Part shown: positions 8,358 through 17,646 of the stretch, in pieces
How the letters are laid out: every line of letters begins with the position of its first letter
Numbering within the stretch: the first letter of the stretch is position 1
NCBI GenBank assembly: GCA_900317715.1
Contig: ONHS01000019.1
Location: forward strand, 1 to 34,993
Length of the DNA stretch: 34,993 nucleotides
Source: an uncultured Bacteroidales bacterium
GTDB lineage: Bacteria; Bacteroidota; Bacteroidia; Bacteroidales; WCHB1-69
Reading direction: 5' to 3'
The notes under the pieces: generated by a model
What the model saw: only the letters and a program-made list of their open reading frames with translations
Told to the model about the DNA's origin: nothing
Databases searched by the model: none
Translations under genes and position numbers: made by a program

Positions 8358-11300
8358 ATGAATCATAAAATATTAAAGATAGGTATCGACATCGGTTCTA
8401 CGACGGTGAAAGTGGTGGTACTCAATGAAGAAAACACCATTCTTCACGCCGATTATCGACGACACAATACTAACGTTCGAGAAACAGTACAACAGATTTT
8501 GCAGCCTTTATCGGAGAATTTTTCCGAAAATACCGTCCAAATGGCGGTGACCGGTTCCGTAGGCATGGGCTACGCCGACCTCTGGGGTTTCCCCTTCGTG
8601 CAGGAGGTGCTCTCCGCAGCCACACTGGTCAAGGAGTCCTTCCCGGAAACCCGCACCTTTATCGACATCGGAGGTGAGGACAGCAAGATGATCTTCTTCG
8701 ACAAGGACCGGATGCCTGACATCCGCATGAACGGCAACTGTGCCGGCGGCACGGGCGCGTTCATCGACCAGACAGCCAGCCTGCTGAACGTGGATCCCTC
8801 CGAACTCAACGCACTGGCCGAAAAAGCCGAACGTGTCTATCCTATCGCGTCGCGCTGCGGCGTCTTCTCCAAAACCGACATCCAAAACCTGCTGGCTCGC
8901 AACGTCAGCAAAGCAGATGTTGTCCTTTCCGTCTTCCATGCCGTCTGTCTGCAGGTGCTCGGCACCCTCTCGCGCGGCGTGGACGTGCAAAAGCCCGTCT
9001 TCTTCTGCGGCGGTCCTTTCGCCTTCCTGCCCCGACTGAAACAGGTCTTCCTCGACAATCTCCACCTCTCGGAAGCCGACTGCGTGGCGGTTCCCGACGC
9101 TCGCGTGGTACCCGCACACGGCGCCGCACTCATGGCCCGAACTGTCTGTAAGGAACCCGTGAGCATGACCGACTTCCTCCGCACCATCCAACAACAAGCG
9201 ATGGGCGACGAATCGCGACTCCTCGCCAACAGCCTGCCCGCACTCTTCGACTCCCCTCAAAAATTCCAACAGTGGAAAACGGAAAAACAGAACTTCTTCG
9301 TCTCCCGCGTGAACTGGGACGAGCTAAAGAGCAACGAAGTCTATATCGGCATCGACTCCGGCTCCACCACCACCAAATTCGTGGTGTTAGACACTGAAGG
9401 ACGGATGCTTTTCTCCGACTACAGCTCCAACAACGGCAATAGCTTCGAGGCGTTTCGCGGTGCACTCAACCGTTTCGCCAATGCCTGCCGCGAACATAAC
9501 TTCGAACCGAACATCCTCAATAGCGCCGTCACTGGGTACGGTGAAAATTTGTTAAAAACCGCTTTCGGGCTACATCACGGCGTGGTGGAGACGATGGCAC
9601 ACTACTTAGGAGCGAAACGAGTCTCGCCAGAGGTCTCCTTCATCCTCGACATTGGCGGTCAGGACATGAAGGCCATCTTTGTTGAGAACCAAGCGATTAG
9701 ACGTTTGGAAATTAACGAAGCCTGCTCCTCCGGCTGTGGTTCTTTCATTGAAACCTTCGCTAAGATGTTAGGCTATACGGTCGCCGATTTCGCCCAAATC
9801 GCCTGCGAGGCAAAACATCCTTACGACCTAGGCACGCGCTGTACCGTCTTTATGAACTCCAAGGTAAAACAGGCCATGCGCGAAGGCACTTCCGCTGAGG
9901 ACATCTCCGCCGGATTTGCCTACTCCGTCATCAAAAACTGCCTGTTTAAGGTGTTAAAATTACGAAAAATCGAGGAACTGGGCGACCACATTGTGGTACA
10001 AGGCGGTACTTTCAAGAACCTGGCGGTGGTACGCGCACTGGAGCTGCTTACCGGACGGGAAGTGCGCTTCGCCGACATTCCCGAGCTGATGGGCGCTTAC
10101 GGTTGCGCACTGTACGCCCGCGAACAAGAGGTCACCAAGGTGATGAGCCTCGACGACCTGCTCTCCATCCAGCAGTTCGAAAACAAACAGCAAATATGCC
10201 CAGGATGTCCGAACCACTGCACCGTGCTGGAATACCATTTCTCCAACGGACAGACCTTCTATTCTGGCAACAACTGCGAAAAAATATACACCAACCACAG
10301 CGAAGTGCTGAAGAAAGGGTTCAACCAGCATCACCGCCGGCTGAAAATGCTATTTCGTCGCCCGATGCTGAGCGAGAGTAACGGCAAGCCGGTCATCGGC
10401 ATACCGCGCGCCCTCGGCATGTTCGAACTTTATCCTTTCTGGCACACGCTTTTCCGCACCTGCGGCATCCGTACGGTACTCTCCTCCCCTTCCACCAACA
10501 AGCAGTACGAAAAGGGCATCCACACGGTGATGTCTGAGAATATCTGCTTTCCCGCCAAGCTGATGCACGGCCATGTCTTCGACCTGGCGCGGCAAGGGGT
10601 CGATCGCATCTTCTACCCGTTCATCGTCATGGAAGCACCCGCCGACAGCCAAGCCCGCAACAGCTACAACTGCCCCATCGTGGCAGGTTACTCCGATGTG
10701 GTGCGCAATGCCATCGACACGGAGGAACGTTTCGGCATTCCCACCGACGCGCCCATCATCTCCCTTAACAACGAGGATTACCTGCACGAAGGCTGCCGCA
10801 AGTACCTCAAATCATTGGGCATCAGCAAGTCTGTCGCCGACAAGGCCATCCAGGCGGCCATGACCGCCCAAAAAGAGTATCTCGAAGAGATGCATGTGGA
10901 AGCGATGGAGGTTGTGGCCAAAGCCAAGAAAGAAGGCCGTATGGTCGTGGTTCTGGCAGGCCGTCCCTATCACTCCGACCCGCTCATCCAGCATAAGATT
11001 TCCGACTGCATCGCCGATATGGGCATCGATGTGGTCACGGAATTCATCGCAGGTGAAAAGGATATGGCGGTCTATCGGGAACTGATGTCCGTGACCCAAT
11101 GGACCTACCCGAACCGCATCTTCAAAGCGGCCCACTACGTGGCAAACTCCCCCGACAACGTCCATTTCATGATGATCACCTCCTTCGGCTGCGGCCCGGA
11201 TGCCTTCATCATCGACGAAACCCACGACATTCTCGACCGCAAAGGCAAGAGCTTCACGTTGCTGAAGGTCGATGACGTCAACAACATCGGTTCGTTGCAT

Positions 11301-12593
11301 TTGCGCGTGCGTTCCATGGTGGAGAGCCTGAAATTCAGCCATCAGGAGAAAATCGACAAACCGTTCGTCACCACCCCACCCTTTGTCGAGGCGGATCGAA
11401 GACGCACGATCCTGGCGCCCTATTTCGCCGGTGGTTATTCCGAATTCGTCCCGACGGTACTCAAGATGGCGGGCTACAACATGATCAACCTGCCGCTCGG
11501 CGACCGCGAATGCGTGGAACTGGGACTGCAATACGTCAACAACGAAGTGTGCTACCCTGCCACCATCGTGGTGGGCAGCCTGCTCAAAGCCCTGCGCAGC
11601 GGACAATACCCGCTGGAGGAAACGGCAGTCATCATCACCCAAACGGGCGGACAATGCCGTGCCACCAACTACATCATGCTGATCAAAAAGGCATTAGTGG
11701 CAGCGGGTTTCGAAAATGTGCCTGTTCTGTCTTTGGCTTTGGGCAAAACGCTCGCCAATGAACAGCCAGGGTTCCACTTGGATACCAAGAGTCTGGCACT
11801 GCCCTCACTTTGCGGAATGCTGTACGCCGACTGCCTGTCGCGCATCTATTACGCATCGCGCCCGCGCGAAAAGCAACCCGGCATCGCCAAACAACTGCAT
11901 CTGAAATACATCGACCTCTGTCTGCCGCTCATCGAGCAGCGTGACTACCGAGGCATGAAGAGGCTGCTGCAACAAGCCGCCGCAGAGTTCAAAGACAACA
12001 TCCTGCTCGACAAAAAATTACAACGCGTCGGCGTGGTAGGTGAGATCTACATCAAGTACAACTCCTTCGGTCACCTCAACGTGCTGGAGTGGCTCGCCGA
12101 CCAAGGCGTGGAAGTGGTGGCACCGTCCATCTACAACTTCTTCATCAACAGCTTCGTGAACCGCCACATCAACAAGGAAAACCACATCAAGCCCGTGGAT
12201 TTGCCGCTCTTCCTCACGGATGCCGTCTATAAGATCATCTACCGCTACGCCCAATCCTACGACAAGGCGTGCGAAGCGTTCCCCTACTACCGACCCTTTG
12301 CCGACATGTTCCACGAAGCCAAACTGGCCTCCCGCATCATCAACATGGCGGCCAACTTCGGCGAAGGCTGGCTCATCCCCGCAGAGATGTCCTCGCTGGC
12401 CGAAGAAGGCGTGAAGAACATCATCAGCCTGCAACCCTTCGCCTGCATCTCCAACCACATCATCTCCAAAGGCATTGAAAAGAAGATGCGCAAACTCTAC
12501 CCCGACGTCAACCTCCTCTTCCTCGACTTCGACGGCGGCACCTCAGAAGCCAATGTATTCAATCGGTTGCACTTCTTGATTGGGAATAATTAG
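8358..12593 (+). CDS. Fused acyl-CoA dehydratase activase (two BadF/BcrA/HgdC-type ATPase domains plus DUF2229/HgdB-like region)
   Basis: 1411 residues. Residues 1-260 form an ASKHA ATPase with GIDIGSTTVKVVV, DIGGEDSK and NGNCAGGTGAFID; C128 and C167 have the same spacing (39) as the two cysteines that bind the bridging [4Fe-4S] cluster in HgdC activators. A second ATPase domain begins near residue 327 (VYIGIDSGSTTTKFVV, DIGGQDMK, NEACSSGCGSF), with C456 and C495 again 39 apart. CPGCPNHC at 614-621 and a DUF2229 region (GIPRALGMFELYPFW, SENICFPAKL) follow, then an HgdB-like C-terminal part to 1411. Activators of this family use ATP to inject an electron into 2-hydroxyacyl-CoA dehydratases or benzoyl-CoA-type reductases. 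Fused forms are widespread in anaerobes and mostly uncharacterised. No separate dehydratase subunit lies nearby. A near-consensus -7 (TATTTTCG) lies just upstream, so it may also have its own promoter. Confidence 0.92.
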   Translation: MNHKILKIGIDIGSTTVKVVVLNEENTILHADYRRHNTNVRETVQQILQPLSENFSENTVQMAVTGSVGMGYADLWGFPFVQEVLSAATLVKESFPETRTFIDIGGEDSKMIFFDKDRMPDIRMNGNCAGGTGAFIDQTASLLNVDPSELNALAEKAERVYPIASRCGVFSKTDIQNLLARNVSKADVVLSVFHAVCLQVLGTLSRGVDVQKPVFFCGGPFAFLPRLKQVFLDNLHLSEADCVAVPDARVVPAHGAALMARTVCKEPVSMTDFLRTIQQQAMGDESRLLANSLPALFDSPQKFQQWKTEKQNFFVSRVNWDELKSNEVYIGIDSGSTTTKFVVLDTEGRMLFSDYSSNNGNSFEAFRGALNRFANACREHNFEPNILNSAVTGYGENLLKTAFGLHHGVVETMAHYLGAKRVSPEVSFILDIGGQDMKAIFVENQAIRRLEINEACSSGCGSFIETFAKMLGYTVADFAQIACEAKHPYDLGTRCTVFMNSKVKQAMREGTSAEDISAGFAYSVIKNCLFKVLKLRKIEELGDHIVVQGGTFKNLAVVRALELLTGREVRFADIPELMGAYGCALYAREQEVTKVMSLDDLLSIQQFENKQQICPGCPNHCTVLEYHFSNGQTFYSGNNCEKIYTNHSEVLKKGFNQHHRRLKMLFRRPMLSESNGKPVIGIPRALGMFELYPFWHTLFRTCGIRTVLSSPSTNKQYEKGIHTVMSENICFPAKLMHGHVFDLARQGVDRIFYPFIVMEAPADSQARNSYNCPIVAGYSDVVRNAIDTEERFGIPTDAPIISLNNEDYLHEGCRKYLKSLGISKSVADKAIQAAMTAQKEYLEEMHVEAMEVVAKAKKEGRMVVVLAGRPYHSDPLIQHKISDCIADMGIDVVTEFIAGEKDMAVYRELMSVTQWTYPNRIFKAAHYVANSPDNVHFMMITSFGCGPDAFIIDETHDILDRKGKSFTLLKVDDVNNIGSLHLRVRSMVESLKFSHQEKIDKPFVTTPPFVEADRRRTILAPYFAGGYSEFVPTVLKMAGYNMINLPLGDRECVELGLQYVNNEVCYPATIVVGSLLKALRSGQYPLEETAVIITQTGGQCRATNYIMLIKKALVAAGFENVPVLSLALGKTLANEQPGFHLDTKSLALPSLCGMLYADCLSRIYYASRPREKQPGIAKQLHLKYIDLCLPLIEQRDYRGMKRLLQQAAAEFKDNILLDKKLQRVGVVGEIYIKYNSFGHLNVLEWLADQGVEVVAPSIYNFFINSFVNRHINKENHIKPVDLPLFLTDAVYKIIYRYAQSYDKACEAFPYYRPFADMFHEAKLASRIINMAANFGEGWLIPAEMSSLAEEGVKNIISLQPFACISNHIISKGIEKKMRKLYPDVNLLFLDFDGGTSEANVFNRLHFLIGNN

Positions 12594-12726
12594 ACGTGTG
12601 ACGTGTGATTTGTGACTTGAAACTTGAAACCTGAAACTTTGAACTTTGAACTTTGAACTTTGAACTTTGAACCTTGACCCTTGACCCTTGACCCTCGACC
12701 CTCGACCCTCGACCCTCGACCCTATT
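12591..12726 (+). repeat. 19-unit graded heptamer array directly after the activase stop
   Basis: After the TAG stop (12591-12593), 133 bp from 12594 divide into 19 contiguous 7-bp units in one register with no indels. The unit drifts from ACGTGTG through ATTTGTG, ACTTGAA, ACTTTGA (five copies) and CCCTTGA to CCCTCGA (four copies). Most neighbouring units differ by zero to two substitutions. TGA recurs every 7 bp across much of the tract. Here the first spacing from the stop to a TGA is 8, not 7. Confidence 0.93.
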
Positions 12727-12732
12727 GCCTAA

Positions 12733-12783
12733 ATCAACAAAAAAACGGAGACCCTGCAACCAGAGTCTCCGTTTCTTGTTGAT
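12733..12783. terminator. Bidirectional hairpin terminator between convergent genes
   Basis: An inner stem pairs AAACGGAGAC (12743-12752) with GTCTCCGTTT (12765-12774), and an outer stem pairs ATCAACAA (12733-12740) with TTGTTGAT (12776-12783). On the minus strand the inner stem is followed by a T run, the form expected of an intrinsic terminator for the T9SS type B gene. It can also stop plus-strand transcripts that leave the activase array. Confidence 0.85.
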
Positions 12784-12798
12784 AAATCACTAACCTTT

Positions 12799-15657
12799 TT
12801 ATCTTAAAACGGTGATGGAACCGTTGAAAGTAATCGTTTTTGCTTTACCCTTATATTCGAAGGAGTAGTAATAGACACCGTCCTGGAGGCCTGAAGCATC
12901 GAACATCTGATTACCAGGATAGATGGTGCCGCTCTTAGCGTACGTGTCATAATTCTGAGCATCATACACTATCTTGCCCCAACGATCGTAAATCTTCAGG
13001 CGGTTGTTGCGATAACCATCGGGATCCTCAGGATTAATGTTCGTATTAAGGTTCTCAATAGCGAACACATCGTTGATACCGTCGCCGTTAGGAGTGATAA
13101 CGTTCGGGAAGATCAAATCTTGCTCGACGACCACCGTATGCGTAATCTCGCTGCTACAACCAGAGTTGCTCTGCACGTGCAAGGTAACGTTGAAGTCGCC
13201 CCATGAAGTGTAGGTGTGCGGCTCTTGGAAGTTCGTGGAGTCGATAGTGCCGTCACCGAAATCCCAGTAGAAGCTACCATTACCACCAGTCACCATAGAT
13301 TGATCTGTATAGTTGATGAAGTTCACCACGCCACCGCTCTCACTGAGCATGGAGATAGCGGGATCTGCCTCAAACTCTGCGATAGGCTGCGGATTCACGG
13401 AAAGAGCGTTCCACATGACCAAGGAATCCTTACAACCATCCGGACTGGTCACCTTCACCAGGATAGAATAGGTACCCGGCTCTTCCAACTGGAACACTGG
13501 AGATGCTTGCGGAGAACTGTTGGTCACACGATAGTTGCCATACTCATCGTATGAAAGAATATACCACTCATACGAACCGCCCTCTGGCGTAGAGTTGTTC
13601 TCAATACGGAGATTCATCGGCGCACATCCTTCAAGTTCAGGGATGTCAATGTCAAACACTGGCTTCTCGAACATGTCAATATGAATCGTGTCAGAACCCT
13701 CACATGACAAACCAGATTCACTGGTCGTGACGATATTCACGTAATAATCGCCCGCAGTCAACACTTCAATGGTATCGGTCTCATCACCGGTATTCCAACG
13801 ATAAGTCGTAGTTTGACCATCAGCACCGCCTTGAGTATAACCAGGATCCAAAATCGTGGTTGAACCATAGCAGATATTGAAGTCCGGACCTAAATCGGGT
13901 TCTGGGTGACCCACCACTTCCATGTGGTTGATAGTATCGTAAATACAACCCAAATCATCTTGCACATAGAGCTGATAAACAATACTACCTGCGCTGTCAG
14001 GAATGACGGTAGGACCATTTGCACCAGGGCCTACTACCCATGCGCTATCCAACAGCACTTGGTAAGACCAGTCTTGCGGCAGCAATGCAGGGTCAAGGGC
14101 AATCTCCCAACCGCACAGATAGCCGTTGTCGATGGAGAAGCCGTCCAGCACCTCAATACTCCACGTACCGTTCATAGGACATCCGATCAAGTTGTCAAAA
14201 GCGCCATCCGGGTGATAGACGTTGGTCATCAAAGCCGTGTTGGTAGAGTCAATAGAACCACTGGTATTGCCAGAATATACGTAATAGTTGTTAGAGTAAA
14301 CATAACCTTGGTTGGTAGCGTTGGACCAACAATAGTTCCAACATTGTCCCATAGGAGTGGGCGCACAACCACCACCTGAATCATCCACAGGAGCGCCCAG
14401 ATATGCACTACCATAACCGGAACCATTCCATCCCCATTCAGAAGCGGGAATTTGGCTGGAGCAAGAGGAAGAACCGGAACCATATTTCTTCAAAATGGAA
14501 ACATATTGCTGGTTCGGACAAGTCAACTTAATCCAAATATCACCAATGTAGGAGTGCTCCATATTGATACGGACAAAGAGAATGTCATTGGCAGATTGAA
14601 TGGTGGCGGCAGGAGAGAAACTGGTAAACGTGACAGGAGACACGTATGAACAGTATTGAAGTTGACCCGTCATTTCAACGCCATTGTTACAAGGCTTGCC
14701 ATCGGGGAGGAAGATCGTGTCCGCCACAGAAAGAGCGGTCAGCTGCTCACTACCCACGGTATCGACCTGCAAAGCGGAAAGGAAGTCATAACCTACCTGC
14801 AATTCCACTTCAGTACCGGCACAAACCTCCGGGAAGTCCAAAACTTTACGAATCGGGTTGGAGGAAGTTCTCACACGGAAAGTGTAAGGAATGTAGGACT
14901 GACAACCAGCGCTGTCGGAGATAGAAATGGCGACATCATAACCACGGCCTTCAGGGAACTGATATCCCATAATATAACCGCCTAATGTATCGATGGTTTC
15001 CCAACTCATATCCCAATGGAAGGTACTCGTAGGATCTGATTGGTGATAGCTGTAATCGTTGTCGATATACTCGCCACGAGCCACAAGCAGGATCGTATCA
15101 TACGGACAAACATCCAGATAGAGGTAACCATCTGTCGTGTCAATCGTCGGATATTTACTGCATGCTGCGGTATCCAAAGTCACGTTAATACGCTGACAAG
15201 GACGCACACAGTCGGTGGTGATGGCGAAACCGGCACCTTCACCCTGACCATCCGTCACAAAGCGGATCGTCAAACAGCCGGAAGTGTTATAAACCGTAGC
15301 TGCGTACGACAAAGTCGGGGAGGTGACTGAGTCGGTGACACAATTATTCAACACCACCAACACAGGATCATTGATAGATGAACCGTCGTAAATGATCAAT
15401 GAATCGCTGCAATCAATATCAAAAGAGGCCAAGTCCATATTCACTCGTACGGAGTGGTTGTTAGGATCATTGGAACAAATGGTCACATAGTTGTCCATAT
15501 TGGCACTATAGTTACCATTCAAACCTCCGTTATCATAAACGGACACCGAACATCCTGTCACAGAGGTTTGTGTGCTGACACCCAAGGTAATCACTTGGGC
15601 CTGCAAAACAGAAAGGCCAGCTAAAATGACGACAAGGGATAATAATATCTTTTTCAT
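12799..15657 (-). CDS. T9SS type B sorted surface protein with CUB-like, P and PKD domains
   Basis: 952 residues from the ATG at 15657, chosen over an upstream TTG (15747) because it opens directly with signal peptide MKKILLSLVVILAGLSVLQA. A CUB-like domain spans about 28-147 (LIIYDGSS, GCLTIRFVTDGQGEG). A proprotein-convertase-like P domain spans about 316-520 (SYIGDIWIKLTCPNQQ, NGTWSIEVLDGFS, LCGWEIAL). Ig-like segments follow, then a PKD domain near 760-845 (FYWDFGDGT). Residues 849-952 are a type B (gliding-motility-associated, CHU_C) sorting domain: FPNVITPNGDGINDVF, LKIYDRWGKIVYD, LQDGVYYYSF. The protein should cross the outer membrane through the type IX system. It is second in a tight pair with a small secreted protein 14 nt upstream. 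No catalytic domain is evident; CUB and P domains suggest binding. Confidence 0.93.
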   Translation of the reverse strand: MKKILLSLVVILAGLSVLQAQVITLGVSTQTSVTGCSVSVYDNGGLNGNYSANMDNYVTICSNDPNNHSVRVNMDLASFDIDCSDSLIIYDGSSINDPVLVVLNNCVTDSVTSPTLSYAATVYNTSGCLTIRFVTDGQGEGAGFAITTDCVRPCQRINVTLDTAACSKYPTIDTTDGYLYLDVCPYDTILLVARGEYIDNDYSYHQSDPTSTFHWDMSWETIDTLGGYIMGYQFPEGRGYDVAISISDSAGCQSYIPYTFRVRTSSNPIRKVLDFPEVCAGTEVELQVGYDFLSALQVDTVGSEQLTALSVADTIFLPDGKPCNNGVEMTGQLQYCSYVSPVTFTSFSPAATIQSANDILFVRINMEHSYIGDIWIKLTCPNQQYVSILKKYGSGSSSCSSQIPASEWGWNGSGYGSAYLGAPVDDSGGGCAPTPMGQCWNYCWSNATNQGYVYSNNYYVYSGNTSGSIDSTNTALMTNVYHPDGAFDNLIGCPMNGTWSIEVLDGFSIDNGYLCGWEIALDPALLPQDWSYQVLLDSAWVVGPGANGPTVIPDSAGSIVYQLYVQDDLGCIYDTINHMEVVGHPEPDLGPDFNICYGSTTILDPGYTQGGADGQTTTYRWNTGDETDTIEVLTAGDYYVNIVTTSESGLSCEGSDTIHIDMFEKPVFDIDIPELEGCAPMNLRIENNSTPEGGSYEWYILSYDEYGNYRVTNSSPQASPVFQLEEPGTYSILVKVTSPDGCKDSLVMWNALSVNPQPIAEFEADPAISMLSESGGVVNFINYTDQSMVTGGNGSFYWDFGDGTIDSTNFQEPHTYTSWGDFNVTLHVQSNSGCSSEITHTVVVEQDLIFPNVITPNGDGINDVFAIENLNTNINPEDPDGYRNNRLKIYDRWGKIVYDAQNYDTYAKSGTIYPGNQMFDASGLQDGVYYYSFEYKGKAKTITFNGSITVLR

Positions 15658-15671
15658 AACGGCGAATTTTC

Positions 15672-16127
15672 TTAATATGAATACGAATTTAACTGAGCCT
15701 GAACGCGTTGTTCCAGAAGAGTCTTGGGAAGCACAACTACATACCAACCGTTACGACGCAATTTGAAGGCGGTATAACGATAGTCATCTTGAGGCAGATT
15801 CCAGATATAAGGATCTACATATCCTTTTTGGATAATATCCTCTTCCACGTATGAAACACCTTGGGGAAGATATTGTTCTAAGGTACCCATTTGCATGATG
15901 TTACCATCCCACAACTTGGAGGTTACCACTGCCGTATTTATCAAGCAATAGTTCATACGGATAAGCTCAGCAGGGTTCTCAGAACGCATCTGCTCCACTT
16001 TCTCAGAAGAGAGCTTTTGGATCAAATCCTGAGACACAACATACTTACTCATAGGTTGTTGTCTCTGCTGTGAAAAGCCAATGAGCATCACACTCATCAA
16101 CAACATTGTCATTACTATTTTCTTCAT
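15672..16127 (-). CDS. Small secreted protein of unknown function, paired with T9SS type B gene
   Basis: 151 residues. The N-terminus MKKIVMTMLLMSVMLIGFSQ is a signal peptide; the mature part is about 130 residues with no Cys except in MNYCLINTAVV. A run of aromatic and charged residues near the end (DDYRYTAFKLRRNGWYVVVL) looks like beta strand. The family is not recognised. The stop lies 14 nt before the start of the T9SS type B protein, so the two are almost certainly co-transcribed with this gene first. It may be a partner or periplasmic helper of that protein, which is inference from order alone. The leader (16128-16296) is AT-rich and no consensus -7 box was found in it. Confidence 0.8.
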   Translation of the reverse strand: MKKIVMTMLLMSVMLIGFSQQRQQPMSKYVVSQDLIQKLSSEKVEQMRSENPAELIRMNYCLINTAVVTSKLWDGNIMQMGTLEQYLPQGVSYVEEDIIQKGYVDPYIWNLPQDDYRYTAFKLRRNGWYVVVLPKTLLEQRVQAQLNSYSY

Positions 16128-16296
16128 AATCTTATATTTTAATACTTTTACACTTCAAATAATCTTCCCCTTCTATTTATATATGTCGCACAAACTCGCC
16201 GTTTTGTTACATTTAAAACAACATTTTTTTCATCTTTTTCAAAAAACATCCGTAAACTATTGTTTTTCAATATATTACACATATTTATTTTCAAAC

Positions 16297-16372
16297 CACC
16301 CTAACCCTTAAACCCTAAACCTTAAACCTTAACCCCTAAACTCTAAACTCTAAACCCTAAACCAACACCCTA
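16297..16372 (-). repeat. TAG/TAA heptamer array downstream of namZ
   Basis: From the TAG stop (16372-16370) on the minus strand, a 13-bp first interval leads into nine contiguous 7-bp units, each beginning with TAG or TAA: TAGGGTT, TAGAGTT, TAGGGGT, TAAGGTT, TAAGGGT and TAGGGTG. The plus-strand form resembles CCCTAAA, the plant-type telomere unit, but the location and degeneracy argue against any telomeric role. Confidence 0.9.
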
Positions 16373-17590
16373 CTCCTCATACAACAAATACTTCCCCCTA
16401 ATCTCCATAAACTCCTCCAAGCCATCTCTCCACGACTCTCGTATTTCCTTTTCCGACATTCCATCAATGATTTGCTTGCGCAACAAACTCGTTCCAGCTA
16501 ACTTGTCAAAAAAGTTGGAGTTGATGAAGAAATGCTCCTTATCAGAATAGTACTTATATGCGGTCAACAGATATTCAAGATTCAGTTGAACAGGTTTATC
16601 AGGTGCATCAAGCAGATTATCTGCCTCTTCGCGAAGCAGGAAACCCCGACATTCCTTGTCTTTATGGGGTGGGTTCTCCGAAACGCCTGGAATGGCGTGC
16701 GGTGTGAACTTGAAATCACCCTCTTCCAACAACGGGGCTCCGTACATCTCAAAAGGCTGAACTGTACCACGACCCACACTGATATTCGTTCCTTCAAAAA
16801 AGCAAAGCGACGGATAGAGAAAAACAGATTCTACAGTCTGCAGATTCGGGGAAGGGGCCACAGGCAACTCGTAGCGTGTCTGATGCGTATAACCCTCCAA
16901 GGAAACCACAGTCAGGTCGCACTGCACACCGTTGGCCAACCATTTCTCGCCGTTGATCATCTGGGCATACTCCCCTATTGTCATGCCGTAAACCACCGGC
17001 ACGGGGTGCATCCCCACGAACGACGTGAAGTCTGGCTCCAACACCGGACCATCCACATAGAATCCGTTGGGGTTCGGACGGTCGAGAACGATGACCGGCA
17101 CGTGATTCTCGGCAGCAGCCTCCATCACATAATGCAACGTGGAGATGTAGGTGTAGAAACGGCACCCCACGTCTTGCAGGTCAAAGAGCAGCACGTCGAT
17201 CCCTTGCAGCTGTTCGGCGGTCGGCTTTTTGTTTTTGCCATACAAGGAAACGACAGGCAAGCCCGTGAGCGCGTCCTTGCCCGATGCAATCTTCGCACCC
17301 GCCTCCGCCTGACCCCGGAAACCGTGCTCCGGACAGAAAAGCGTCACCAGCTGAACATGACTGGCCAGCAGGGTGTCCACCAAATGCGTTTTCCCTACCA
17401 CAGACGTTTGATTGCCACATAATGCCACACGTTTGCCTTCCAGCAAAGGGAGATACTTATCCATACGTTCAGCACCCGTACGCACGGAAGACTCCGTGCG
17501 CACCGCAGCATCCCCCCTCGCATGCTCAGCACGCACACAGGTGGATGCTATGGTCATCAGGCATATCGCCGCTATCAACGTTCTTTTCAT
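16370..17590 (-). CDS. namZ: NamZ-type (DUF1343) exo-beta-N-acetylmuramidase, secreted
   Basis: 406 residues from the ATG at 17590 (MKRTLIAAI...), chosen because it opens the signal peptide; an ATG lies directly before it at 17593 and another at 17617. Family motifs are clear: LCGNQTSVVGKTHLVDTLL, LFCPEHGFRGQAEAG at about 82-96, LLFDLQDVGCRFYTYISTLH near 133-152, VLDRPNPNG near 167, and VVYGMTIGEYAQMINGEKWL. Length is normal for DUF1343. Characterised relatives (Bacillus subtilis NamZ and a Tannerella homologue) release terminal N-acetylmuramic acid from peptidoglycan fragments, so a role in murein turnover or recovery in the periplasm is likely. The gene lies just downstream of the giant T9SS gene but a terminator hairpin separates them, so it is not clearly in an operon. 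Confidence 0.9.
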   Translation of the reverse strand: MKRTLIAAICLMTIASTCVRAEHARGDAAVRTESSVRTGAERMDKYLPLLEGKRVALCGNQTSVVGKTHLVDTLLASHVQLVTLFCPEHGFRGQAEAGAKIASGKDALTGLPVVSLYGKNKKPTAEQLQGIDVLLFDLQDVGCRFYTYISTLHYVMEAAAENHVPVIVLDRPNPNGFYVDGPVLEPDFTSFVGMHPVPVVYGMTIGEYAQMINGEKWLANGVQCDLTVVSLEGYTHQTRYELPVAPSPNLQTVESVFLYPSLCFFEGTNISVGRGTVQPFEMYGAPLLEEGDFKFTPHAIPGVSENPPHKDKECRGFLLREEADNLLDAPDKPVQLNLEYLLTAYKYYSDKEHFFINSNFFDKLAGTSLLRKQIIDGMSEKEIRESWRDGLEEFMEIRGKYLLYEE

Positions 17591-17597
17591 CATATTT

Positions 17598-17628
17598 TGA
17601 AAAAGAAAGCTACCCATACGGATAGCTT
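17598..17628 (-). terminator. Intrinsic terminator after the giant T9SS gene
   Basis: On the plus strand AAGCTA (17607-17612) plus CC (17614-17615) pair with GG (17620-17621) and TAGCTT (17623-17628), with one mismatch and a four-base loop. On the minus strand the stem is followed by a T-rich tail. It lies between the giant gene's stop at 17647 and the namZ start at 17590, so namZ needs readthrough or a promoter overlapping the hairpin. Confidence 0.75.
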
Positions 17629-17646
17629 CTTCTGTTAAGAAGAGGA

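Noticed and set aside
8508..9269. 253-codon minus-strand frame inside the activase
   Set aside because: It is antisense to a well-supported coding sequence and has no recognisable motifs.
10812..11654. 280-codon minus-strand frame inside the activase
   Set aside because: It is a shadow of the conserved HgdB-like region, with a composition typical of antisense frames.
12559..12759. Minus-strand frame with an RVEGQGSRVK-type repeat
   Set aside because: It is also a translation of a heptamer array and overlaps the activase end.
15658..15747. Upstream TTG start adding 30 residues to the T9SS type B protein
   Set aside because: It would overlap the preceding gene and bury the clear signal peptide that begins at 15657.
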